A stretch of 34,939 nucleotides of DNA from Desulfotignum sp. (GTDB lineage: Bacteria > Desulfobacterota > Desulfobacteria > Desulfobacterales > Desulfobacteraceae). The notes beneath the pieces were generated by a model. It ran no database searches. It had not been told where the DNA came from and worked only from the letters and a program-made list of their open reading frames with translations. Position 1 is the stretch's first letter. Every line of letters begins with the position of its first letter. Below are positions 18,292-27,254 of the stretch, piece after piece. The stretch lies in assembly GCA_011390615.1 (NCBI GenBank), contig JAABSB010000015.1, positions 1 to 34,939 of the forward strand. Direction: 5' to 3'. A program made the translations under genes and the position numbers.

Positions 18292-19049
18292 AACACATGT
18301 CCCAAAGAGCGGTACAGGTAATCACCGAAGCAGACTGCATTACCGGGTACACCACCTATATCGGGTTGATCCAGACTCTGGCAGCAGACAAAAAAATTAT
18401 TTCTACCGGCATGATGAAAGAGGTGGACCGGGTGGAAATGGCCATCCAGGAATCCCTTGCCGGCCGTTCCTGCGCCCTGGTCTCCGGCGGAGACCCCGGC
18501 ATATACGCCATGGCCGGCCTGGTGTTTGAAATCTGCCGCAAAAAAAACATCGCAGTCTTCCGGCCCCGGGACAACAGGCCGCAAAACAGGACGCATCCCT
18601 GGCTGGAGCTGGAAATCGTGCCGGGAATTCCAGCCCTTGCAGCCGGGGCCGCCCTTGCCGGGGCACCCCTGACCCATGATTTTGCCGCCATCTCCTTGAG
18701 TGATCTTCTGACAAAATGGGAAACCATAGAAAAGCGGTTGACCAGTGCTGCCATGGCGGATTTTGTCATTGTGTTGTACAATCCCAAAAGCAAAAAAAGG
18801 AACTGGCAGCTTGGCAGGGCCAGGGAGTTAATCATGGCGCACAGAAAAGGCAGCACGCCGGTGGCAGTTGTCACAGGGGCCATGCGGGACAACCAGACAA
18901 TTGCCTTTACCCGGCTGGACCAGCTGGATACAGCAGATGTGGGAATGCAGACGGTCCTGTTCATCGGGTCCAGTGCATCACTGCAATACATGGATTTTAT
19001 GTTCACCCCCAGGGGGTATATTGACAAATATGCTGTTTCTTCAGCATAA
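18156..19049 (+). CDS. cbiH: (cobalt-)precorrin-3B C17-methyltransferase
   Basis: CbiH methylates C17 with ring contraction. The methyltransferase domain begins at about residue 33 (RLFVVGTGPGHVKHMSQRA), followed by GYTTYI, SGGDPGIYAMAG, EIVPGIPALAAGAALAGAPL and FVIVLYNPKSKKR, all CbiH/CobJ features. The 297-residue length includes a polar N-terminal extension. The only in-frame start before the domain is the ATG at 18156, which has AGGAG 10 nt upstream, so the first 136 nt overlap the cbiG 3' end in another frame. Confidence 0.92.
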   Translation: MRSSSNTGIKQWHPGPSQKEKPGCDPGSGPSPNRLFVVGTGPGHVKHMSQRAVQVITEADCITGYTTYIGLIQTLAADKKIISTGMMKEVDRVEMAIQESLAGRSCALVSGGDPGIYAMAGLVFEICRKKNIAVFRPRDNRPQNRTHPWLELEIVPGIPALAAGAALAGAPLTHDFAAISLSDLLTKWETIEKRLTSAAMADFVIVLYNPKSKKRNWQLGRARELIMAHRKGSTPVAVVTGAMRDNQTIAFTRLDQLDTADVGMQTVLFIGSSASLQYMDFMFTPRGYIDKYAVSSA

Positions 19050-19067
19050 CAATTTCAAGGATACACA

Positions 19068-19580
19068 ATGAAAGGATATGTGCAGGTATACACAGGAAAC
19101 GGTAAAGGAAAAACCACTGCCGGTCTCGGTCTGGCAGTCCGGGGAGCAGGGGCGGGCCTGCAGGTGTTTTTGGGACAGTTTCTCAAACAGGGAAACTATT
19201 CTGAAATAAAGGCCTTATCCAGATTCAACAATATCACCGTGGAACAGTTCGGCATGGGAAAATTTGTCAAAGGCGCACCATCAAAAAAAGAGATTGCCGC
19301 TGCCAGGGCCGGGTATGCCAGGCTGTGTGACATTCTGACAGCAGGGGCACATGACCTGGTCATCGTGGATGAAGGCAATGTGGCGGTGACCTGCCGCCTC
19401 ATTTCAGAGGCAGAGATCCTGGACCTCATCGCCAGGAAGCCTGAAAATGTGGAACTGGTGATCACCGGCAGGGGGGCCATGCCGTCTGTAATGGCGCGTG
19501 CTGATCTGGTCACGGAAATGAAAGAAATCAAACATTATTTTCACCAGGGTGTTGCCGCCCGCAGGGGTATTGAAAAATGA
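19068..19580 (+). CDS. cobO: cob(I)yrinic acid a,c-diamide adenosyltransferase
   Basis: The 170-residue protein is of the CobA/CobO/BtuR type. It has the N-terminal P-loop GNGKGKTTAGLG, QFLKQGNYSE, the Asp-Glu pair in VIVDEGNVA, and ELVITGRGA. It transfers adenosyl from ATP to the reduced cobalt of the corrin. AAGGA stands 7 nt before the ATG. It overlaps cobQ by 4 nt, matching the order of steps (adenosylation, then amidation). Confidence 0.95.
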   Translation: MKGYVQVYTGNGKGKTTAGLGLAVRGAGAGLQVFLGQFLKQGNYSEIKALSRFNNITVEQFGMGKFVKGAPSKKEIAAARAGYARLCDILTAGAHDLVIVDEGNVAVTCRLISEAEILDLIARKPENVELVITGRGAMPSVMARADLVTEMKEIKHYFHQGVAARRGIEK

Positions 19581-21043
19581 ACAAACCGCATATCGCAGTT
19601 CTGGGCACCGGATCAGATGTGGGAAAAAGCATTGTGGCCGCCGGTATCTGCAGGTATCTGGCAGACCAGGGACAGACAGTGGCACCCTTCAAGGCCCAGA
19701 ACATGTCCAACAATTCCGGCATCACCCCAGAGGGCTTAGAGATGGGAAGGGCACAGATCGTCCAGGCTGAGGCAGCCCGCACAGCACCCCATGTGCAGAT
19801 GAATCCCATTCTTTTAAAACCTTTTGGCGACAAACAATCCCAGGTGGTCCTCAACGGTAAAGTGTATGGCAACCACACTGCCATGGATTACCACACCCAC
19901 AAAGCCTTTTATTTTGAAAAAGCCTGCCAGGCCTTTGATGCATTATCTGCCAGATTTGACCGCATTGTTATGGAAGGGGCCGGATCGTGTGCAGAAGTGA
20001 ATCTCATGGACACGGATATTGTGAATTTTCCCATGGCCAAATATGCTGATGCCCGGGTTATTCTGACTGCAGATATCCACCGGGGCGGGGTGTTTGCCCA
20101 GATCGTGGGTACACTGGCCTGCCTGCCGGACCATTACAAAGAAATGGTAAAAGGCACCATTATCAACCGTTTCAGGGGCGACATTGCATTGTTCAAAGAG
20201 GGGGTGAAATGGATTGAGCAGCAAACCGGCAAACCCGTGCTGGGGGTTCTGCCCTGGTATTCCCATTTCAAAATCGATGCAGAAGATTCGGTTGAGATTG
20301 AAAAAATACATAATTTCAGACAGTTAGATACTAATCTGCCAACGGTAGCCATTGTGCGCCTCCCCCATATCGCCAATTTTACAGATTTCCATGCCCTTGC
20401 CCGAATAAAAAGCATACAAACGGTTTTCATAGATTCCCCTGACGGTCTGGGCAGATTTGCCGCTGTTATCATTCCAGGAACCAAAAACACAAGAAAGGAC
20501 CTGGAATGGGTGACAGCCCGGTTTGAAAAAGCCCTGCCATCCTATGTCCGGAACGGCGGCCATGTTCTGGGAATATGCGGGGGATACCAGATGCTGGGAC
20601 ATGTGGTAAAAGACCCGGCCGGGCTGGAAGGGCCACCGGGCAGTACCCGGGGCCTGGGACTTTTGCCGGTGGAAACAACCCTCCAGTCACCCAAAACAAC
20701 CACCTTGAGCGAATTTGACTGGGATGGCAGCACAGGCAGGGGTTATGAAATTCATATGGGGGCCACCCAATTGAAAGCAGGTACGTCCTTTATCCGTATT
20801 CTTTCCAGAAACGCAGTTGCTGTGCAAGAAACAGACGGATGTCTGGGATCCAGCGGCCGGGTGGCCGGCACCTATATCCATGGGTTTTTTGATTCCGGGG
20901 CAATTGCGGAAAAATGGTTTGCCATGATCGGCATGGATCCGGTGCCAACGTTGGAAACCGATCTGGCAGCAGAAAAGGACAAAGACTATGACAAACTCAA
21001 ACAGCACATGGAAAAATACCTGAACATGGCGGCCATCAGATAA
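19577..21043 (+). CDS. cobQ: adenosylcobyric acid synthase (glutamine-hydrolysing)
   Basis: CobQ/CbiP amidates four side chains of adenosylcobyrinic acid a,c-diamide. The 488-residue product has the N-terminal dethiobiotin-synthetase-like ATP domain (GTGSDVGKS, FKAQNMSNNSGIT, MEGAGSCAE). The C-terminal class I amidotransferase domain has IIPGTKNTRKDL, the nucleophile at about Cys334 in GICGGYQMLG, and the late YIHGFFD His. It is the last recognisable gene of the corrinoid operon. cbiA, cbiC, cbiD, cbiJ, a chelatase and the lower-ligand genes are not in this window. Confidence 0.95.
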   Translation: MNKPHIAVLGTGSDVGKSIVAAGICRYLADQGQTVAPFKAQNMSNNSGITPEGLEMGRAQIVQAEAARTAPHVQMNPILLKPFGDKQSQVVLNGKVYGNHTAMDYHTHKAFYFEKACQAFDALSARFDRIVMEGAGSCAEVNLMDTDIVNFPMAKYADARVILTADIHRGGVFAQIVGTLACLPDHYKEMVKGTIINRFRGDIALFKEGVKWIEQQTGKPVLGVLPWYSHFKIDAEDSVEIEKIHNFRQLDTNLPTVAIVRLPHIANFTDFHALARIKSIQTVFIDSPDGLGRFAAVIIPGTKNTRKDLEWVTARFEKALPSYVRNGGHVLGICGGYQMLGHVVKDPAGLEGPPGSTRGLGLLPVETTLQSPKTTTLSEFDWDGSTGRGYEIHMGATQLKAGTSFIRILSRNAVAVQETDGCLGSSGRVAGTYIHGFFDSGAIAEKWFAMIGMDPVPTLETDLAAEKDKDYDKLKQHMEKYLNMAAIR

Positions 21044-21144
21044 TCCTACAGCAAAAAGACCGCAATCTTACCATTTACATTCCACAGCCAATTATTTATG
21101 CTGTGACCGGCTGCAACTGCATTAACATTTATGGAAAAAATGCT

Positions 21145-23403
21145 GTGACCGATTATACCACTATCCCGACCCTTGCCAGGCTTGCTTTGGAATATGGCAC
21201 CATTCAACAGGACCAGTTCCGCCAGATCACCGCCCTGTATGATTTGGGCAAAAAACAGGATCCTGTGCCGGATTATGCTGACCTGCTTCTGGGCCAGGGA
21301 TTTGCCACCCAATACCAGGTGGGACTGCTCCAGTTGATCCAGGAATACCATATCATCAAACACCTGGGGGAAAAATTCGGTAAAATTGCCATTGAGAAAG
21401 GATTTGCCACAAAAAATGATGTCCGCATGGCACTGGCGCATCAAAAAAAGGAGTTCCGCCGGGCAAAAATCAAAAAATTGATCGGTGATATTCTCGTAGA
21501 ATCAGGGGTCATTACCCTGAAACAAAAAGATGCGGTGTTAAAAGAGCAGGAATTTCTGGAACACCAGGGCAGCCAGATCTATTCCCGGGCATACCAGGCC
21601 GGATCAGGCCTGGACCAAAACAAAACAGACGTCCCCTTGTCTGCATATGAGCGGCAATTTTTACAAATAAAGGCCCTGGACCAGGAATTTGCCGCAGCAG
21701 TGCTTGAAAAGAGACTGGCCTCCCAGCGGGATGTGGCTATTGCCAAAAAAGTACAAGAAGAAAGGTTTGAAGCCACCCGGCCCATTAAAGCTTTAGGGGA
21801 TATTATGGTGGATCTGGGCATCCTGACCATGGCACAAAAACAGGTTGTCATGACGGAACTCGACAGGTCCCGGCAAAAAGAAACGGACAGTCCTTCCTCC
21901 CATATTCAGGTGACCATCAGTGCGGACAAAACAGGGGCCAGCGTGATCATTGCAGAACAGGATCCAGCCCTCACCAGTATTGAAACACTTAAACAGGCCC
22001 TGGCATCTGCAGGCATCACCCACGGCATATATCCGGATGCCATACTCCAGGCCCACCTGGAGACGGGTGACCGAAAGTTTACTGCTGCCAAAACCGATTG
22101 TTCAACAGACCTGATACACCATACCCGGGCGGCCTGTTTTCTGGATACAGATGGGACAAACACTGGACAAAAGCGCAAGGGTGAACCCCTGATGACCCAG
22201 ACCACCGGTCCTGCCACTTATCTGAAGACCGATCTGTTCGGGGAAAAAAGCCTTAAATACCGGGGCACGGATTTTACATTTCATTGCGGCGGCAATGCCC
22301 GGCCTGCACAGAATGGTCTGGGTGTGGTTGCAGCCAAAACAGGGGTGCCCGGCCTGTCCCTGGACCGCAAATTATTTATTCATCCTGTCATCCATGTACT
22401 GGAAGATGCAGACCAGCGATACGGTCCATTGGAACCCTATGCAGATCTGTCCGTCTCAGGCGTACTCTTTGGTGCCTATCCGGTGACTGCCGGAAAAATT
22501 TCTGCAAAAGAAATCCGGGGAGCCCACATCGAGGCATTGGGCGATATCAGATCCAGTATAGGCATAACAGACACAACCATCCGGTCCCAGGGGGACATTC
22601 ATGCCCGGTACCTGCACAATTGCCGCATTGAAACTTTTGGAAATATTTATGTCAAAAATGAAATTATCGATTCTGTAATCCTTTGCAGCGGGAAACTTGA
22701 TGCAGAACAATGCCGGGTGATCTCTTCCCGTATTTCTGCCAAAAAAGGTATAGTGCTTGGGGGCGTCGGAAGCATAAGAACCCGCTCATGCACCATTTCT
22801 GCCGGATCAGAACACCATATTACCGCTTTGAGCCGATCCATTCAACAAAAGATGTACCGCATTAAAGAGAGTCTGGACCTACTGATAAACAAAAAAAAGG
22901 AACAGGAACAGCAGGAAAAAAAACTGTTTCAAAAAATGGTGGAATTAAAACTGTTTCATGACCGGGCAAAATACAAAAAAACTATTCTTGAAAAAGAATG
23001 GAACAAAATCGATACAAAAACAGCCAGCGAAAAAAACATCTCAAAACTCATAAAAACTTTTGAACAGCGGGTGGAAAAATCCATTTCCGCGCTAAAAGAA
23101 CTGAACACAGAAAAAAAACAACGCAACGCAAAAATTCTTACGCTGGAAAATGAAATTTCATCCCTTCGCCCTAAAATAGAAAAACAAATTCTGTCTTTGC
23201 AGCAAACACAGGTTGCTTTTTATGAGTGGGCACGGTCGCAAAAAAATATTCCTGAAATCACCGTTTTCGGCAAGGCTTTCCAGGGTACACAATTAAAGGG
23301 CGTATTTGGTGCAACAGTGCTTGCATATGACATGGAAAATTTTTCAGCAGTTGAGCGTGAAGAAAAAAAAAGGCACACCATCAGCGTGACCCCGCTGGAA
23401 TGA
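21145..23403 (+). CDS. DUF342/FapA-like protein with N-terminal GspE_N/MshEN-like repeats and coiled coil
   Basis: The product is about 752 residues with no signal peptide. The N-terminal 240 residues hold about six copies of a helical pattern (G-x-IL-E-x-G-x-IT-x-x-Q or D), for example IGDILVESGVITLKQKDAVL and LGDIMVDLGILTMAQKQVVM. These resemble T2SS ATPase N-domains, some of which bind c-di-GMP in the MshEN form. Residues about 385-560 fit the DUF342 beta-solenoid (HIEALGDIRSSIGITDTTIR; GGVGSIRTRSC). A long Lys/Glu-rich coiled coil covers about 565-690. DUF342 proteins have no settled role; links to polar flagella and cell surface have been reported. The start is uncertain: GTG at 21103 or 21145, the latter with a GGA upstream. 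It may be co-transcribed with cobQ, about 100 nt away. Confidence 0.7.
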   Translation: MTDYTTIPTLARLALEYGTIQQDQFRQITALYDLGKKQDPVPDYADLLLGQGFATQYQVGLLQLIQEYHIIKHLGEKFGKIAIEKGFATKNDVRMALAHQKKEFRRAKIKKLIGDILVESGVITLKQKDAVLKEQEFLEHQGSQIYSRAYQAGSGLDQNKTDVPLSAYERQFLQIKALDQEFAAAVLEKRLASQRDVAIAKKVQEERFEATRPIKALGDIMVDLGILTMAQKQVVMTELDRSRQKETDSPSSHIQVTISADKTGASVIIAEQDPALTSIETLKQALASAGITHGIYPDAILQAHLETGDRKFTAAKTDCSTDLIHHTRAACFLDTDGTNTGQKRKGEPLMTQTTGPATYLKTDLFGEKSLKYRGTDFTFHCGGNARPAQNGLGVVAAKTGVPGLSLDRKLFIHPVIHVLEDADQRYGPLEPYADLSVSGVLFGAYPVTAGKISAKEIRGAHIEALGDIRSSIGITDTTIRSQGDIHARYLHNCRIETFGNIYVKNEIIDSVILCSGKLDAEQCRVISSRISAKKGIVLGGVGSIRTRSCTISAGSEHHITALSRSIQQKMYRIKESLDLLINKKKEQEQQEKKLFQKMVELKLFHDRAKYKKTILEKEWNKIDTKTASEKNISKLIKTFEQRVEKSISALKELNTEKKQRNAKILTLENEISSLRPKIEKQILSLQQTQVAFYEWARSQKNIPEITVFGKAFQGTQLKGVFGATVLAYDMENFSAVEREEKKRHTISVTPLE

Positions 23404-23519
23404 TCTGCGGATCCAAAAATTCAACCCCGAAAAAAGGTTTGCTTCAGACAAAGGCCAAGGCAGTGGTGGGGGCGCCGACGTCTTCCCTATAGATGACCTT
23501 TCTCAGCTGTCATCATGCA

Positions 23520-24104
23520 TCACACACCAAGTTTAGTTTGAAACATCCGTATGTGTTCAGCTCCCCGGGCAGACAGAATGCTTTCATACAGCACCATGCT
23601 GTCTGCAGAAAATGGAGCAGACCATCTGTCAGCATATTTTTGGACCAAATTTTCCAAAGCATGAAAAGAAACCGGCGCCTTGATGCGGGCCAGGGTGATG
23701 TGCGGCGAAAATGGGCGGATCTGTCCGGCAACGCCAATCTTTTGCAGGTCTTTGTCCAATTCCTGACAAAGCTGTTCCAGGCGGCGGGTATCACCCTTGA
23801 TGTCCGCCCATATAACCCGGGCTTTTTGGATTTTCGGAAAAACGCCCAGGCTGCCTGCAGCCAGAAAAAGATCCGGATATTGTCCGGAAAAACGATGCAT
23901 CACCGCCTGGATCTGTGCCAGGCTGTCACAGGAAGTCTCGCCTAAAAACTTCAGTGTCAGATGAAACCTGTCAGGCTGAGGCCAGGAAGCTTTGATCCCT
24001 GCTCTTTTCAGCCGGGACTGAATATCTGTGAGCAGGTGCCGCACAGAAACGGGCAAAGGAATTGCAATAAAGGCCCTGATGGTTTTCACATGATTCTCAG
24101 CCAT
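23520..24104 (-). CDS. thpR: RNA 2',3'-cyclic phosphodiesterase (ThpR/LigT family)
   Basis: The 194-residue protein has the two HxTx motifs of the 2H phosphoesterase fold, HLTLKFLG near residue 50 and HITLARIK near residue 130. The N-terminus RAFIAIPLP is typical of the family. These enzymes hydrolyse 2',3'-cyclic phosphates, and RNA ligase activity has been seen in vitro. The frame is open further upstream to 24200, but the ATG at 24104 gives the family N-terminus. It overlaps the end of the MoaD-like gene by 8 nt, so the two are probably co-transcribed. The 116 nt downstream (23404-23519) hold only a weak 6-bp hairpin (23492-23514). Confidence 0.9.
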   Translation of the reverse strand: MAENHVKTIRAFIAIPLPVSVRHLLTDIQSRLKRAGIKASWPQPDRFHLTLKFLGETSCDSLAQIQAVMHRFSGQYPDLFLAAGSLGVFPKIQKARVIWADIKGDTRRLEQLCQELDKDLQKIGVAGQIRPFSPHITLARIKAPVSFHALENLVQKYADRWSAPFSADSMVLYESILSARGAEHIRMFQTKLGV

Positions 24105-24384
24105 TGTCTTTGTTTTTAAATCCCAGCAGCACCCGGTAGGGACCCGGGGTGCCGTGGGGAACAAACGCCACCCTGTCCTGGTCCCTGAGAACCGTATCAA
24201 TAGGCTGGACCCGACCGTTTACAAATACCACCTCCACATCTTTGCGGGTGAGCTGCATCTGGGAAATCAGATCCCCGGCAGTGGTGCCTGAGGAGATGGT
24301 CACAAAAACATTGGCATAGGGCAGGTTTTTTTCTTTGAGTTTTTTCTGCAAAAAAGAAAATGCATTAAAGGTAATGACGGGCAT
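24097..24384 (-). CDS. MoaD/ThiS-like beta-grasp protein
   Basis: The 95-residue product fits the ubiquitin-like MoaD/ThiS sulfur-carrier fold: MPVITFNAF as the first strand, ISSGTTAGDLISQMQL, then VFVNGRVQPIDTVLRDQDRVAFVP. A working sulfur carrier ends in Gly-Gly; this one ends GTPGPYRVLLGFKNKDNG, so it may not be thiocarboxylated, or it needs trimming. The ATG at 24384 has a GTGAG just upstream; an in-frame ATG at 24399 is also possible. The link to molybdopterin or tungstopterin synthesis is plausible because a tungsten-type oxidoreductase gene lies at the window's right end, but this is not shown. Confidence 0.65.
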   Translation of the reverse strand: MPVITFNAFSFLQKKLKEKNLPYANVFVTISSGTTAGDLISQMQLTRKDVEVVFVNGRVQPIDTVLRDQDRVAFVPHGTPGPYRVLLGFKNKDNG

Positions 24385-24459
24385 GGGTCTCACTTTCATA
24401 AAAAGAGCGTTAACAATCAGGTTTTCAGATATCCTACCGAAGAACCGTAATATTCTCAA

Positions 24460-24489
24460 TTGAAAAATTGTGCTGCATCTGCCTATACT
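24460..24489 (+). promoter_or_regulatory. sigma-70-like promoter of the two-component operon
   Basis: TTGAAA (24460-24465) and TATACT (24484-24489) are spaced by 18 nt and match the -35 and -10 consensus at five of six bases each. Transcription should start at about 24495-24497, which coincides with the kinase ATG at 24496. Confidence 0.5.
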
Positions 24490-24495
24490 GATTTC

Positions 24496-26613
24496 ATGCG
24501 GTTGCGACTGATCATATTGATTCTGGCGGTATTTGCCTTTTTGTCCGCTTCCACCGGGGGCTGGCTTTATTATTATTCCTACCGCAAAGCTGTGTTCCAG
24601 AATGCGGAAACCCAGTCAGCCGCCCAGTTGAAGCTGCTCACTGACCAGTTGTCCACCTATTTGTCAGAACATATCAAACCCATCAAAGCCCTGGCCCGAA
24701 TCCGGGAACTGGAACAGGCACTTTTGAACCAGAACCTGGAAACCATCTTCCAGGCAAATCAGATTCTGGACCTGTTTACCAGGTCTCTGGAGCTGGATGT
24801 ATGCTACCTCATGGACAGGGACGGGGTAACCATCTGCTCCAGCAACCGGAACCAACACGACAGTTTTGTGGGACATGATTTTTCCTTCAGACCCTATTTC
24901 AAGACCGCCATCCAGGGGCAGCCTGCCACCTATCTGGCCCTGGGGACCACCTCCATGAAACGCGGTGTGTATTACAGCCATCCGGTCCATGACCAGGCAG
25001 GACAGAACATTCTCGGGGTGGCTGTGATCAAATCCTCCATTGAATTTATTGAAACTACCCTGTTTTCAGCATCTGAACATATCCTTTTGTTTGTTGACCC
25101 TGATGGCGTTATTTTTATCAGCAGCCAGCCGGCACTGCGGTTCAAACTGCTGTGGGATCTGAATGAAGAAAAACTGGAAGAGCTTGCCAATTCCCGCCAG
25201 TTTGGCAACGGCCCCTGGGAATGGTCCGGATTTCAAAGGCCAGCAAAAGAAACTGTAACCGGTCCCGGTGGAAATACATTTTTGTATACCAGTCTGCCGG
25301 TAGCAAATTATCCGGACTGGCAGGTGGTTTTTTTGCGAAACAAAAAAACCCTTGAAAAACAGGTGAGCCAGCCCTTTATCCAGGGTATCGGACCGGCTGT
25401 CATATGTATTTCGGTTCTGGCAGGTATTCTTGTTTTTTTTCTTTACCAGCAGGCGGTAAAAGAGATTGCCCAGCGCAAAGAAGCGGAAAAAAAGCTGCGT
25501 ATGAGTGAAGAACGGTACAGAGATATTTATCATAAAACGCCGATAATGCTGCACTCCATCGATACACAGGGCAGAATAATCCGGGTTTCCGATCATTGGG
25601 TGGAAGTCATGGGGTTTGCCCGCAAAGAGGTTATCGGCAGGCATCTGACCGATTTTTTCACCCCGGAATCCAAAAACTATGCATTATCAACGATTTTTCC
25701 CCGGTTTTTTGAAACAGGATTTTTCAAGGATGTGCCCTATACCTATATTAAAAAAAACGGAGAAAAAATTGACATCCTGCTTTCCTGTTACGGGGTTAGA
25801 GATGAAACCGGCCAGGTGGTGAGATCCCTGGCTGTCAGCGTGGATGTTACAGAAAAAAACCGCACCCAGAAAGATCTGGAGATCGCCAAAGAAAAGCTGT
25901 CCCGGTATTCACAGGATCTGGAAAAACAGGTGAGCAGACGTACCGCGCAACTGGAAAAAGCCCAGACAAACCTGAAAAATTTATCCAAAAATATCATCGC
26001 ATCCCAGGAACGGGAAAAAGAACTGGTGGCCAGGGAACTGCATGACCACCTGGGCCAGGTGTTGACTGCCCTGCGCATTGATGCAATATGGCTCAAAAAC
26101 CATCTGGCAGAAACTGTTGCTGATGCTGCGGACAGGGCCGAAAAAATGAGTTTTCTCATCGACAAAACCATCCAGGATGTCCGGGACATGTCATACCGTC
26201 TCAGGCCCCGGGTGCTGGATGACTTAGGCCTGGCTGATGCCCTGGAATCTTTGGTGTCGGATTTTGAAAAACGCTCCAATGTATCCTGCGTATTCCGGCA
26301 GGACCCGATTCCTGAAATTGATAAAACCCTTGCCACCGCCCTTTACCGCATCGGCCAGGAAGCGGTGACCAATGCCATTCGCCATGCAGAAGCCACCACC
26401 ATTAATGTGGAACTGCGAACAGATGTGTATGGCCTGGTTCTCACAGTGCAAGACAACGGCATTGGATTTGATCCTGCAAAAAGCACCAGACAGACCGGAT
26501 TCGGCCTGGAAGGCATGATGGAGCGGGCCAACCTCGCAGGGGGGTGGCTGGATATCACATCCGCCACAGGCTGCGGTACCTGTATCACGTGTAAAGTAAA
26601 AGTGAAAGGATAA
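24496..26613 (+). CDS. Cache-PAS sensor histidine kinase (HisKA_3, NarX-type core)
   Basis: The 705-residue membrane kinase has a first membrane helix at about residues 4-26 and a large extracytoplasmic Cache-like sensor (GVTICSSN, FRPYFKTAIQG, GVAVIKSSIEF, all typical of double-Cache domains). A second membrane helix lies at about 297-320. A PAS domain (RYRDIYHKTPIMLHSIDTQG) is followed by a coiled coil. The HisKA_3 phospho-acceptor is His516 in ARELHDHLGQ, and the HATPase domain shows EAVTNAIRHA, DNGIGFDP and GFGLEGM. A TTG at 24460 is in frame but is part of the -35 box, so the ATG at 24496 is preferred; no Shine-Dalgarno is seen. It pairs with the response regulator 2 nt downstream. Its proximity to a TRAP transporter suggests sensing of a small organic acid, which is inference. 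Confidence 0.9.
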   Translation: MRLRLIILILAVFAFLSASTGGWLYYYSYRKAVFQNAETQSAAQLKLLTDQLSTYLSEHIKPIKALARIRELEQALLNQNLETIFQANQILDLFTRSLELDVCYLMDRDGVTICSSNRNQHDSFVGHDFSFRPYFKTAIQGQPATYLALGTTSMKRGVYYSHPVHDQAGQNILGVAVIKSSIEFIETTLFSASEHILLFVDPDGVIFISSQPALRFKLLWDLNEEKLEELANSRQFGNGPWEWSGFQRPAKETVTGPGGNTFLYTSLPVANYPDWQVVFLRNKKTLEKQVSQPFIQGIGPAVICISVLAGILVFFLYQQAVKEIAQRKEAEKKLRMSEERYRDIYHKTPIMLHSIDTQGRIIRVSDHWVEVMGFARKEVIGRHLTDFFTPESKNYALSTIFPRFFETGFFKDVPYTYIKKNGEKIDILLSCYGVRDETGQVVRSLAVSVDVTEKNRTQKDLEIAKEKLSRYSQDLEKQVSRRTAQLEKAQTNLKNLSKNIIASQEREKELVARELHDHLGQVLTALRIDAIWLKNHLAETVADAADRAEKMSFLIDKTIQDVRDMSYRLRPRVLDDLGLADALESLVSDFEKRSNVSCVFRQDPIPEIDKTLATALYRIGQEAVTNAIRHAEATTINVELRTDVYGLVLTVQDNGIGFDPAKSTRQTGFGLEGMMERANLAGGWLDITSATGCGTCITCKVKVKG

Positions 26614-26615
26614 CC

Positions 26616-27254
26616 ATGATCACAGTATTGCTGGCAGATGACCATGGCATTGTCAGAGACGGTCTTCGCAGGGTTCTGGAAGACAGCACCGACATCAAGG
26701 TAATTGCCGAGGCGGCAGACGGTGAAACCGCATTTGACATGGCCATGGAAAAAAAGCCTGATGTGGCGGTAATTGATATTTCAATGCCCGGCATGGACGG
26801 GCTGGAATTGGTAACCCGCATGGGCACCTATTGTCCGGATATCCCTGTGCTCATACTCACCATGCATGAAGAGGAACAATATGTCATCCGGGCCATTGAG
26901 GCAGGCGCCATGGGATATGTCACCAAGCAGTCTGCACCTGAGCAGCTGGTGGCTGCGGTGAAAAAAATCCATTCAGGGGGCAGGTACCTTACGGAAAAAG
27001 CCAGTGAAGCCCTTGCCCTACGGTTTATCCGGGGAAACAAGAACAAAGGGCTCACAGAATCTTTATCCATGCGGGAACTGCAGGTGCTGCGCAAACTGGC
27101 AACCGGCAGCACCAACCGGGAGATTGCCATCACCTATAATATCAGCGTCAAAACCGTTGATACCTATCGGTCCAGAATTTTAAAAAAGCTCAACCTGCGC
27201 AACAATGCAGACCTGTCCAGGTACGCCATCCAGAACCGGCTGGTGGAATTTTAA
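26616..27254 (+). CDS. NarL/FixJ-family response regulator
   Basis: The 212-residue protein has a receiver domain with acidic residues DD near position 9, the phospho-acceptor Asp54 in VIDISMPGMDG, and the Lys in YVTKQSAPEQL. A LuxR-type DNA-binding domain follows (LSMRELQVLRKLATGSTNREIA, VKTVDTYRSRILKKL). It starts 2 nt after the kinase stop, so the pair forms one operon. Its stop shares a TTAA tetranucleotide with the stop of the opposing marR gene. Confidence 0.95.
   Translation: MITVLLADDHGIVRDGLRRVLEDSTDIKVIAEAADGETAFDMAMEKKPDVAVIDISMPGMDGLELVTRMGTYCPDIPVLILTMHEEEQYVIRAIEAGAMGYVTKQSAPEQLVAAVKKIHSGGRYLTEKASEALALRFIRGNKNKGLTESLSMRELQVLRKLATGSTNREIAITYNISVKTVDTYRSRILKKLNLRNNADLSRYAIQNRLVEF

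Noticed and set aside
18356-19027. 223-codon minus-strand frame opposite cbiH
   Set aside because: The plus strand encodes all CbiH motifs; the opposite frame has no family features.
23492-23514. 6-bp hairpin between the DUF342 and thpR genes
   Set aside because: Short stem, 11-nt loop and no T-run; too weak to call a terminator.
23493-23945. 150-codon plus-strand frame opposite thpR
   Set aside because: The minus strand has both HxTx motifs of ThpR; the plus frame is a shadow.
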